Of a stretch of DNA of 64,000 nt, positions 26,881 through 35,002 are shown one piece after another (the stretch's first letter is position 1; each line of letters begins with the position of its first letter). The translations under genes were made by a program, and so were the position numbers. The stretch covers positions 19,013 to 83,012 of the forward strand of contig JBFLFY010000006.1 in NCBI GenBank assembly GCA_041859875.1, given 5' to 3'. The notes under the pieces were generated by a model that was not told the origin of the DNA, searched no databases, and worked only from the letters and a program-made list of their open reading frames with translations. The stretch comes from Thermocaproicibacter sp041859875 (GTDB lineage: Bacteria; Bacillota; Clostridia; Oscillospirales; Acutalibacteraceae).

Positions 26881-27714
26881 ACCGCAGACCACACGGTCAA
26901 GGCCGCTGAAGTCCTGAAGCACGCGGAGATTCGTCAGCATTTCGTTGAAAAGTTCCGCCACAGCCTGCTCCTGCTCTTCGCCAATCTCCACCGCGGCAAT
27001 ACCTCCCGGCTTCAGTTTTGGCAGCCAAATTTTGGCGATGGCACGGTAAAACAGAAGCCCGTCTTCTCCGCCGTCGAGTGCTTCACACGGTTCCCGCCGC
27101 ACTTCTTCCTGTAACCCAGATATTTCCTTTTGGCACACATACGGCGGGTTGGAAACAATGCCGTCAAGAGATGAAATATTTTCTGCCGCCGCAGAGGAAA
27201 GCACATCCGCTTCCAACGCCGTTACACCCGAAATTTTCGTTTCTTCTATGTTTTTGCGCAAAAACCGCATCGCCTGCGGGTACTTCTCCACTGCCGTGAC
27301 CTCAGCCCCCGGCAAAAACTCCGCTAAGCCGAGCGCCACCGCGCCCGTTCCGGAACACAAGTCTGCAATTTTCGGCTTTCGCACACTCTTCAGCATTTCA
27401 GCCGCCGTTCGCACAAGCAATTCCGTTTCTTCCCGCGGAATCAGCACACCTTCGCCGACTTTCAGCGTGAAATTGAGAAACGGCCACTCGCCCAGAATAT
27501 ACTGCAGCGGCCGTCCCGCGGCGCGTTCCCTGGCCATAGAAAAGTAGGCCTGCGCCTTTTGCGCATCCGCTTCCCGGGAAGACTGCAAAATACGCTTCTG
27601 CCGGTCGAGACCGAAAGCCTTTTCAAAAAGACAGCCTGCGTCAAACGCCGGCGATTCATTTTTGGCTTCTTCCAGAATCTTTTTCCCCCGGCGGTAAACT
27701 TCTCCCAGAGTCAT
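26869..27714 (-). CDS. prmC: Release factor glutamine methyltransferase
   Basis: A 281-residue SAM-dependent enzyme that methylates the GGQ glutamine of peptide-chain release factors. It has an N-terminal helical domain, SAM motif IADLCSGTGAVALGLA and the catalytic NPPY motif in GIVSNPPYVCQ. Usual length. The start overlaps the upstream DUF1385 stop (ATGA). No prfA gene is adjacent here. Its stop codon lies in the repeat palindrome described for 26510-26880. Confidence 0.95.
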   Translation of the reverse strand: MTLGEVYRRGKKILEEAKNESPAFDAGCLFEKAFGLDRQKRILQSSREADAQKAQAYFSMARERAAGRPLQYILGEWPFLNFTLKVGEGVLIPREETELLVRTAAEMLKSVRKPKIADLCSGTGAVALGLAEFLPGAEVTAVEKYPQAMRFLRKNIEETKISGVTALEADVLSSAAAENISSLDGIVSNPPYVCQKEISGLQEEVRREPCEALDGGEDGLLFYRAIAKIWLPKLKPGGIAAVEIGEEQEQAVAELFNEMLTNLRVLQDFSGLDRVVCGVAF

Positions 27715-28679
27715 GCCGCATCCTTCGGCACACCGACGCGGTCTTCGCCGCTCTCCGGTATCACTTCATTCATAGCGGCTATGGCAACCTCTATCATGCT
27801 GTCGTCCGGCTCTTTTGTCGTAATGCGCTGCATCCACAGGCCGGGCGCAGAAATAATATGCGTCAGTAAATTGTCGTTGCGCCCACAGTAACGGATCAGC
27901 TCATAGCCAATGCCCACAACAATCGGGATACACAGCAGTTTTGCCAGTGTGCGCACAAGCGGCTGGGTAAATGGAATCAGAAACCCGACGAGGATGCCAA
28001 TCAGCAGCATCAGCACAAGGAAACTCGTGCCGCAGCGCGGGTGAAACCGCTGGTGTTTCCGCACATTTTCCACCGTAAGCTCTTCGTTGTTTTCGTAGCA
28101 AAAAATTGTTTTATGCTCCGCGCCGTGGTACTCGAAAACCCGGCGTACATCCGGCAGAGAAGCACAGAAGGCAAGGTAGCCAATGAAAATCAAAATTCGA
28201 AGAAGCCCTTCAAGCGGTGAGCGCCACCAGGCGATGGACGGCCCTACGCTCTGCTGCAGCAAATTAAAGAGCCATGTAGGAAGCACAAAAAACAGTGCAA
28301 TGGCTATCACCAGCCCCAGCACCGTCCCGAAAACCGAGATGACATTCATGGCCTTGTCCCCAAACTTTTCCTGAACCCAGCGGTCAAATTTCGACTCGTC
28401 CTCTTCGCCGTCGTCCAGCCCAGCTTTGTCTACGGAAAGGGAGAGCGCCTTGTAGCCGATTTTCATAGAGTCCACAAAGCCGGCAATCCCGCGTAAAAAT
28501 GGCAGCCGCCAAACGCGGCTGCGGGAGGCGAGACAGTTTGTTTCCATCTCTTCGCAGGAGATGCTTCCGTCCGGCATCCGCACCGCGACTTCCGTCTTTT
28601 TGGGGCCGCGCATCATGATTCCCTCTACAAGAGCCTGCCCGCCGATGGATGTAATGCACTTTGTTTTTTCTCTGCTCAT
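27711..28679 (-). CDS. DUF1385 (YqhQ-family) membrane protein
   Basis: A 322-residue membrane protein of the DUF1385 family. Hallmarks: IGGQALVEGIMMRGP near the N terminus, FLRGIAGFVDSMKIGYKALS, then about four to five membrane helices, and the FEYHGAEHKTIFCYE motif with downstream HPRCGTSF in the second half. The histidines and cysteines suggest metal binding, but the function is not established. It is overlapped by ATGA junctions on both sides, so it shares a transcript with the histidine kinase and prmC, a recurrent partner in Clostridia. Confidence 0.9.
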   Translation of the reverse strand: MSREKTKCITSIGGQALVEGIMMRGPKKTEVAVRMPDGSISCEEMETNCLASRSRVWRLPFLRGIAGFVDSMKIGYKALSLSVDKAGLDDGEEDESKFDRWVQEKFGDKAMNVISVFGTVLGLVIAIALFFVLPTWLFNLLQQSVGPSIAWWRSPLEGLLRILIFIGYLAFCASLPDVRRVFEYHGAEHKTIFCYENNEELTVENVRKHQRFHPRCGTSFLVLMLLIGILVGFLIPFTQPLVRTLAKLLCIPIVVGIGYELIRYCGRNDNLLTHIISAPGLWMQRITTKEPDDSMIEVAIAAMNEVIPESGEDRVGVPKDAA

Positions 28680-30151
28680 TCAGGGTTCCTTTCTTCTTTT
28701 CCGGCTTCCAGTGTTTTGGTTTCGAGCTTTTGGAAAGTTGGGATGCGTATGGTTACGGCTGTGCCGACGTTTTCGTGGCTGTCGATGTCCAGGCTGCCGG
28801 AATGAAGCGTCATAATCTCATCCGCCAGCGCAAGCCCTATGCCGGAGCCGCGCACAGTCTGGTTTGCTTTGTAGAATTTTTTCTTCACATTCGGCAGGTG
28901 CTCTGCCGGAATCCCGCAGCCATCGTCTGCGATAACGACGCGGATAAACCCGTCTTCCTCGGCGGCGTTCACCGTAATGGTGCCGCCTTCCTTGGTATAT
29001 TTCAAAGCATTGTCAAGCACATTGACAAAAACCTGCCGCAGGCGGTTGATGTCGCCAAGCACCGGCGAAAGCATTGCCGGCTCATCGTAAATTAAAAATT
29101 TTTCTTCGCTGCGCGCGCGTTCGCTGAACATATATACCGCCGCGCCAAGCTCTGCAAGAATATCAATCTTGTCCATAGTCAGCGTCATGCGGCCGCTCTG
29201 CATCCGTGAAAAGTCGAGCAGTTCTTCCACAATTCCGGAAAGCCGCTCAGTTTCGCTTACAATAATTGCCATGCCGCGGTGGAAAGTCTGCTGGTCGGTT
29301 TCACCGGACTGCAGCGTTTCCGCCCATCCTTTAATTGCCGTAAGCGGAGTGCGCAGCTCATGGGAAACGGAAGAAATAAAATCATTTTTCATCTTCTCGT
29401 TTTCGCCAAGCTCATCGGCCATGTTATTAATGGTATCGCACAGCTCGCCGATTTCGTCGTTGTTCTGCTTTTTGATGCGGACTTTAAAGTCGCCCTGTGC
29501 AATTCGTTTCGCCGTCGCTCCAATTTCGCGGATTGGCGTTAAGATGGAACGAATAAAATAGTGGCTCGAAAGGGCAACGAGCAGAATGACGACAAGACCC
29601 GTCAGGATAAGCGCCGAAATCACGGTGAAAATCTGCTGGTCTGCTTCTTCCAGCGAAACCACATAGCGGATAGATCCCACAGGGGAACCGGCCTCGTTGC
29701 GGATTACGCGCGTTACGGCCATGACGTGTTCGCCGCTTTTTAATTTACCCGTCCAGGTACCATAGTCTTCCGAAGCGGCAAGCGCCGCGGTATAGTCCGG
29801 CATGGGCTGTGTCTGGTCCGGTGTAAACCCGATGGACGTCGTCACAATCTGGCCCGACTGGCTGATAACCATCAGCTCCATACTTTCTTTATTCGGGAAG
29901 CCTTCCACATAACCACGCGCAGCGTTGATGAAGTCTTCCGAAGATTTGCGCCCATAGCTGGAAAAGACGTTTGTCAACTCGTCGGAACGGCCGTTCAGCG
30001 CAGACTGGAAGCCGTTGTAAACGTATCCCTGCACGGCGAAGGAAAGTGCCGCAACAAGGATGACAACCACAAGCAGCAGTGCGCCCACGCTGTTGGTAAT
30101 CCACCGCCGCGCAATGCTGGTCTTGTTTCCCGTACCGTTTTTGTTTTCCAC
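28676..30151 (-). CDS. Sensor histidine kinase (HAMP-HisKA-HATPase)
   Basis: A 491-residue membrane kinase: helix near 18-40, an extracytoplasmic sensor of about 130 residues, a second helix near 175-195, a HAMP linker (SILTPIREIGATAKRIAQGD), a HisKA domain with phospho-acceptor H264 in SHELRTPLTAIKGW, and an HATPase domain with N, G1 and G2 boxes (VLDNALKYTKEGG, IADDGCGIP, GSGIGLAL). GTG start behind GAAGGAAA. The partner regulator lies upstream on the same strand across a 195-base gap. Signal is unknown; the architecture is of the cell-envelope stress type. Confidence 0.92.
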   Translation of the reverse strand: MENKNGTGNKTSIARRWITNSVGALLLVVVILVAALSFAVQGYVYNGFQSALNGRSDELTNVFSSYGRKSSEDFINAARGYVEGFPNKESMELMVISQSGQIVTTSIGFTPDQTQPMPDYTAALAASEDYGTWTGKLKSGEHVMAVTRVIRNEAGSPVGSIRYVVSLEEADQQIFTVISALILTGLVVILLVALSSHYFIRSILTPIREIGATAKRIAQGDFKVRIKKQNNDEIGELCDTINNMADELGENEKMKNDFISSVSHELRTPLTAIKGWAETLQSGETDQQTFHRGMAIIVSETERLSGIVEELLDFSRMQSGRMTLTMDKIDILAELGAAVYMFSERARSEEKFLIYDEPAMLSPVLGDINRLRQVFVNVLDNALKYTKEGGTITVNAAEEDGFIRVVIADDGCGIPAEHLPNVKKKFYKANQTVRGSGIGLALADEIMTLHSGSLDIDSHENVGTAVTIRIPTFQKLETKTLEAGKEERNPE

Positions 30152-30346
30152 TTTCCTTCACCCCTTCCGACCCCCGGCCCTTTGAAAAGGGCCTGGCGGG
30201 CACAAAGTGCCATTCGCTGCCTACGGCACTCACGAGGAGCGCCCGGCAGAAAAAAATAAGATTTGCTTATCGCAGAATTCCCGCATTTGAGCTTTCATAT
30301 TTTCAAAAGCTCCTGTATAACAAGCGTCGCGCAGCATTTGGCTGCC
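30152..30346 (-). other. Intercistronic region between the two-component genes
   Basis: This 195-base gap between the regulator stop and the kinase start contains a repeat-family palindrome (30171-30200) and a second small inverted repeat GGCACAAAGTGCC (30199-30211). No ORF or promoter is evident. The gap may set different levels of the two proteins. Confidence 0.5.
30171..30200 (+). repeat. Isolated copy of the GGCC palindrome repeat
   Basis: GGCCCTTTGAAAAGGGCC followed by TGGCGGGC matches the gene-proximal part of the repeats after prmA and prmC, but in the opposite orientation relative to the surrounding genes and without a stop-codon role. Confidence 0.55.
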
Positions 30347-31051
30347 TCAGGCTTCCCATTTATAGCCCAGGCCCCAAACTGTAACGATGTGCTGCGGGTT
30401 GGAAGGCTCGTCCTCCACCTTCATGCGCAGGCGGCGGATATTGACATCTACGATTTTTTCTTCGCCGTAATAAGATTCGCCCCACACATGGCGCAGAATG
30501 TCGGTACGGTCCATCGCCATACCCGGGTTTGAAAAGAAGTACTCCATAATCTGGAACTCTACCTGCGTCAGTTCTACCGGCGTGCTATTTTTCAAAAGCG
30601 TCCGGCTGCGCAGGTTCAGTACAAAGTCACCGGAACGCAGCTCTTCGCTGAAATTGCTGCGGCTGCGTTCCCGTTCCAGCGCAACACGCCGGTAAACAGC
30701 GTCGACGCGCGCCACAAGTTCGCTGGGGCTGAACGGTTTCGTTACATAGTCGTCGGCGCCCAGCATCAGGCCGCCCACTTTGTCCATTTCCTGCGTTTTC
30801 GCTGTCAGCATGATAATGCCGATGGAACCGCTGCGGCGGCGAAGTTCTTTGCACACAGCAAGGCCGTCGTTCGTGCCCGGCATCATAATGTCCAGCACGG
30901 CAACGTCAATATTCTGCCCCTGGCTCTCGTAGATTTCCAGTGCTTTGTCGCCGCTGGAGGCTTCCAGCGTTTCGTACCCGGCGCGCTTCAGGTTAATGAC
31001 CACAAATTCGCGGATGGCTTGTTCGTCCTCCGCAACAAGGATTGTCTTCAA
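30347..31051 (-). CDS. OmpR-family response regulator
   Basis: A 234-residue regulator with a receiver domain (acidic pocket EDE at 8-10, phospho-acceptor in VAVLDIMMPG near 54, lysine in VTKPFSP) and a winged-helix DNA-binding domain ending in VDVNIRRLRMKVEDEPSNPQ and GLGYKW. The C-terminal recognition helix resembles the WalR/PhoP group. TTG start after GGAGGGAAG. It precedes the kinase, and a lipoprotein with FG-GAP repeats lies immediately upstream. Confidence 0.93.
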   Translation of the reverse strand: MKTILVAEDEQAIREFVVINLKRAGYETLEASSGDKALEIYESQGQNIDVAVLDIMMPGTNDGLAVCKELRRRSGSIGIIMLTAKTQEMDKVGGLMLGADDYVTKPFSPSELVARVDAVYRRVALERERSRSNFSEELRSGDFVLNLRSRTLLKNSTPVELTQVEFQIMEYFFSNPGMAMDRTDILRHVWGESYYGEEKIVDVNIRRLRMKVEDEPSNPQHIVTVWGLGYKWEA

Positions 31052-31073
31052 GGGCTTCCCTCCACTTTTCGAT

Positions 31074-32420
31074 TTATTCCTGATGAATCAGTTCAAACGA
31101 TTCTTTTACTTCCTGCTCCGTTAAAGAAAGGGCATTTCCGGGCGACGGCCTCTGTGCCGCGTACACAAGGCTGTCTTTTGTTTCAAGCTGAAAGTAGCTC
31201 TTTGCTTCGGCTCCCTGCGTCCATTCCTTTCGGGTAAACACTTTGATTTTCAGCAGCTGCGGCCCTATTGTACCCGGCTTGCCCTTGGAAGGCTGCTTCC
31301 ACTGAAAAAAGGAAAACGAGCGCGTGGCTGGTTCCAGCTTTGTGGTGATTTTGCCACGCCACATATCCGGCACCATAAAGTTGTAGCCGTCTGTGTTGTT
31401 TATGACCATGCTCATAACCCGCACAAGGGTCTCGGTTGCGGTGTCATACCGGTGCCAGTCGGTCAGGTAATCGGCATCGTCTGCCATGGTGCCGCTGTAG
31501 CCTGGCATCAGCGTAACAATCGGTATTTCGATGATGCTGTCGCCGTTAATATCTTTTGAAACGACGGAGATGCTGCGCACCGTACTTTTTGCCGTTTTTG
31601 TGGCAACGTCGTAAAATGGCGATTCCAGCGTATGCTTTTTTTTGTTCCAGTACAGCACTTCCGTCACCATGGAGTTCGAAGCCTTGCTGCCATCAAGCAC
31701 CACGCCGATTTGTTTTTCGTCAATACGCCCGGTCTGTGCAGAAACGTACTGGGTAACGCCGGTGTCCAGCGGAGTGGTTCCCAGCACTTCCATCCCACCG
31801 TTTTTGATGCGCAGCAGGCGTGCCGTAGCCGGCTGTTCCCCCGATGTAACGCTCGCCGTGAAGATTTCATCCTTCCCGTCGCCGTCAAAGTCGGCCACCT
31901 CCATATCGGAATAATTCTGGTTCAGCTTCTGCTCGTTCACCTTGCCATCCTTATAAGTGTAAACGCAGATGGCGCCGTTGTTGTTCAGGCTGCCTCCCCA
32001 TCCGACGATTGCTTCATCCCGCCCGTCGCCGTTCAGGTCGCCGAAACAGACGCGGTCTACCTGCGAAGCGCGGTTGCTGAACGTGCCAATAACCTTCCAA
32101 CTGCCGTCTTTCTGCATAAAAACGACATTGGTGCCGGAAGAGTTGTCGTTTTTCTGGTAAAAGGCGATTGCCTCTTCTGTTTTGCCGCCGCTGATGCTGT
32201 GCCGCAGTATGGCGGAACGGTATTTGCCTGCCGCCGGGTATTTCAGCATAAACTGGTCGCCCACTGTCCGCTCCAGCAGGCTTTGGATGTCCTGTTCGTT
32301 CTCGCCGGTCGGCTTTGGGGCATGCATTAGGCTGTGGGCGTCAAGCCCCGTGAACGAACAGCCCGAAAGCAGCAGGGCTATTGCCAGCAAAACCGCCGCC
32401 AGCACCGCTTTCCGCTTCAC
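31074..32420 (-). CDS. Lipoprotein with FG-GAP/VCBS-like repeats
   Basis: A 448-residue exported protein. It has a classic lipoprotein signal with lipobox LLLSGC (C21). The middle holds at least two repeats of the calcium-binding FG-GAP/VCBS kind, GDLNGDGRDEAIVGWG and ADFDGDGKDEIFTA, plus DINGDSIIEIP, as in beta-propellers. It ends only 22 bases before the response regulator gene, so it may be a surface component of the same signalling unit. Ligand unknown. Confidence 0.8.
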   Translation of the reverse strand: MKRKAVLAAVLLAIALLLSGCSFTGLDAHSLMHAPKPTGENEQDIQSLLERTVGDQFMLKYPAAGKYRSAILRHSISGGKTEEAIAFYQKNDNSSGTNVVFMQKDGSWKVIGTFSNRASQVDRVCFGDLNGDGRDEAIVGWGGSLNNNGAICVYTYKDGKVNEQKLNQNYSDMEVADFDGDGKDEIFTASVTSGEQPATARLLRIKNGGMEVLGTTPLDTGVTQYVSAQTGRIDEKQIGVVLDGSKASNSMVTEVLYWNKKKHTLESPFYDVATKTAKSTVRSISVVSKDINGDSIIEIPIVTLMPGYSGTMADDADYLTDWHRYDTATETLVRVMSMVINNTDGYNFMVPDMWRGKITTKLEPATRSFSFFQWKQPSKGKPGTIGPQLLKIKVFTRKEWTQGAEAKSYFQLETKDSLVYAAQRPSPGNALSLTEQEVKESFELIHQE

Positions 32421-32514
32421 GCTTCCCCATCTCCTTTTCCAGCAGTCGGAAACCTCTTATATTAGAAATATTATAGCATACCCCGGTGAAAAAAACAGTA
32501 TCAAAACTGTAACG

Positions 32515-32547
32515 GGGCGGCAGGCACAGCCCACCGCCCTTTTTTAT
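32515..32547 (+). terminator. Hairpin with T run between lipoprotein and GH13 genes
   Basis: GGGCGG pairs with CCGCCC, followed by TTTTTT on the plus strand. Both neighbouring genes run on the minus strand, where the T run is absent, so its role is unclear. Confidence 0.45.
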
Positions 32548-32558
32548 GCTAAAAGCCC

Positions 32559-33866
32559 TCAGAATATTTGCCAGAAAGCCGCGAAATAAGACGGAAGGTC
32601 TGTGCCGCCGCCAAAGTCATGAACTTTTCCGGTAATCAGGTCGCGCGCGCGGCCTGCCCCTGCGTCGAAATCAACGTGAACCGGCTCACTGCCAATATTG
32701 AAAGCCGCCAGCACACGGTCGTTCTGTGTTTTCCGCTCGAAAATGCAATATTTGTTCTGCAGCACAACGCTGCGGAAACTGCCGTCACAAAGCGCCTCGC
32801 TGCTTCTGCGCGCCTTAGCACAGGCAGAAATCCACGCCGTTAAATCGTTCTCCACCGGCTCGTCAAAGCAGGCGCGCAGGGCGGCGTCACCGTCTTCCTT
32901 CCGGCCTTTCGCGCCCCACTCGCTTCCATAGTAGACGCATGGGATTCCCGGCATGGCAAACAGCAGTGCATAAAGCAGCGGCAGGTGCTTTTCATTGGTG
33001 AGAATGGAAGCCGCGCGTGTGACGTCGTGGTTGTCCACAAATGAAAACGGATGTGTCCCCGGGAACAGCGCCCACGGGTCGGGGCCAAACTGCCGCAGCA
33101 GGGAATGCACGATTTCAAAAAGATTCAGGCTGTTCATGCTGGAGTAAAGCCCCTTGTAACACTCATAATTGGTCACGCTGTGGCACATTTCGGCGTTCAT
33201 GGTCTGGTGGTAATCGCCGCCCAGCACTTCGCCCACAAGGAAGAAATCCTGTTTGCGGGAGCTGGTAAAGGCGCGCAGTTTCCGCAGAAAATCGCGGTCC
33301 AGCAGGTAGGCTACATCCAGCCGCAGGCCGTCGATGCCGAACTCGTCCATCCAGCCGCCGACACTTTGCAGCAGGTAATCCACAACAGCCGGGTTCCGCA
33401 GATTCAGCTTCACAAGCTCAAAATGGCCCTCCCAGCCTTCGTACCACAGGCCGTCGCTGTAACCGTCGTTTCCGCCGAAATTAATGTTGAACCAGTCTTT
33501 GTAGGGTGATGATTCGCGGTTCTTCAAGACATCCTGAAAAGCCCAGAAACCGCGCCCAACGTGGTTGAACACACCGTCAAGCACAACTTTTATGCCGGCT
33601 TCGTGCATCTTGCGGCAGACTTCGGCAAAATCATCGTCCGTACCGAGCCTGCGGTCGATTTTCCGGTAGTCGCGCGTATCGTAGCCATGCGCATCGCTTT
33701 CGAACACCGGCCCAAAATAAACGGCATTGCAGTTCAGCCTTTTTATATGCGGAATCCAGTCGGCCGCCTTGCCAATGCAGTGCGCCTCCGCACCATCGTT
33801 CTGTGCCGGAGCTCCGCAGAACCCCAGCGGATAGATTTGATAAAATACTGCATGGTCTGCCCACAT
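32559..33866 (-). CDS. GH13 alpha-amylase family glycoside hydrolase
   Basis: A 435-residue cytoplasmic enzyme (no signal peptide) of the alpha-amylase family. The conserved GH13 regions are all present: GVFNHVG near 98-104, GLRLDVAYLL with nucleophile D184, GEVLGG with acid/base E213, and FVDNHD with D281. The compact size and lack of accessory domains suggest a maltodextrin- or short oligosaccharide-degrading enzyme such as an intracellular neopullulanase or alpha-glucosidase. Exact specificity cannot be read. Monocistronic. Confidence 0.9.
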   Translation of the reverse strand: MWADHAVFYQIYPLGFCGAPAQNDGAEAHCIGKAADWIPHIKRLNCNAVYFGPVFESDAHGYDTRDYRKIDRRLGTDDDFAEVCRKMHEAGIKVVLDGVFNHVGRGFWAFQDVLKNRESSPYKDWFNINFGGNDGYSDGLWYEGWEGHFELVKLNLRNPAVVDYLLQSVGGWMDEFGIDGLRLDVAYLLDRDFLRKLRAFTSSRKQDFFLVGEVLGGDYHQTMNAEMCHSVTNYECYKGLYSSMNSLNLFEIVHSLLRQFGPDPWALFPGTHPFSFVDNHDVTRAASILTNEKHLPLLYALLFAMPGIPCVYYGSEWGAKGRKEDGDAALRACFDEPVENDLTAWISACAKARRSSEALCDGSFRSVVLQNKYCIFERKTQNDRVLAAFNIGSEPVHVDFDAGAGRARDLITGKVHDFGGGTDLPSYFAAFWQIF

Positions 33867-33937
33867 AGAACTTCCGCCCGCTTTCTCTTCCTAAATTTAT
33901 TTCTTACTTTATTATAACACGGAAAACCAAAGGTACA

Positions 33938-34831
33938 CTAAGATTCCCGCTTTACGGTTTCCTTCAGAAAAGTAAGGAACAGCCGCGCGCACTGCGGAAG
34001 GAGCTTCGGCTCCCGGTACACTGCCGCAATTTCAGTTGTAAGGGCTGCATCGTCTATGGCCCGCACCGTCAGGCACTGGTTTTCCTGCTTTGTCAAAGCG
34101 GATGCCGGAAGAATTCCAACCCCAAGGCCGCTTTCTGCCAAAGCCAGCGTCGTCTGCGCGTCGTCATTGCGGCAGAAAACGCGCATGGTGCATCCTTCCG
34201 CCTCAAAGCGGGAACGCAGCACGTCTTCCCACCGGCGGTAAAGGATCAACGGCTTTTCCGCCAGGGCAGAAATTGAAACCGCTCCATCCCCCAATTCTGC
34301 AAAATAATCGCCCTTTCCTACCGCCAGCATCTGCTCGCGCCGCAGGGGGAGGACTTTCAGCCCAAGCGCAGAAAATGGGGTGCGCACAACGGCAACGTCT
34401 ATTTCCCCGGCCTGCAGGCGCTCAATCAGCTGGTAGGTATTTGCACAGGAAAGGTCGTACCGCACCCCCGGATGCTGCACCGCAAAGCTGCTCAGCCACC
34501 CGAGGAACACCGTGGTGCGCACTGAGGAAACAGCACCAAACCGCAGTGTGCCAACAGTTCCCTGGCGGTAATCGGCCATGTTACTCACGGCTGCGTCGCA
34601 AAGGCCCAAAATTGTCCGCGCGCGCTGGTAGAAAATCTGCCCGGCTTCCGTCAGGCGCAGGCGGCGGCCCTCATGGTCAAACAACTGGCAGTCAAGTTCC
34701 GCCTCCAGCGCGTGAAGCTGCGCCGTCAACGGCGGCTGGGTCATGTTCAGCCGCCGGGCTGCGCCTGTAACCGTGCCTTCTTCCACAATCATGGTAAAGT
34801 AATGCAGCTGGCGAATCTCCATTCTGCTCAT
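33938..34831 (-). CDS. LysR-family transcriptional regulator
   Basis: A 297-residue regulator: N-terminal winged helix (QLHYFTMIVEEGTVTGAARRLNMTQPPLTAQLHALE) and a periplasmic-binding-like effector domain. It is divergent from the ABC exporter pair that begins at 35003, and the 170-base gap holds its own TATAAT (near 34855-34860, minus strand). The usual LysR logic suggests it controls the exporter, which is inference. Confidence 0.9.
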   Translation of the reverse strand: MSRMEIRQLHYFTMIVEEGTVTGAARRLNMTQPPLTAQLHALEAELDCQLFDHEGRRLRLTEAGQIFYQRARTILGLCDAAVSNMADYRQGTVGTLRFGAVSSVRTTVFLGWLSSFAVQHPGVRYDLSCANTYQLIERLQAGEIDVAVVRTPFSALGLKVLPLRREQMLAVGKGDYFAELGDGAVSISALAEKPLILYRRWEDVLRSRFEAEGCTMRVFCRNDDAQTTLALAESGLGVGILPASALTKQENQCLTVRAIDDAALTTEIAAVYREPKLLPQCARLFLTFLKETVKRES

Positions 34832-35002
34832 CTTCCAATCTATACGAATTACATATTATAATACCATGAAAAAAATATTTTTCATATTGTTTATTTTGTG
34901 CTATGCTGAAAAAAGAAAAAATGGTTTGTTTCTTTCCGGATATGGAAAGAATATCAGCGGGCAAGCTGAAAGTAAACCAAATGGGAAAAAGGGGAAATTG
35001 TC

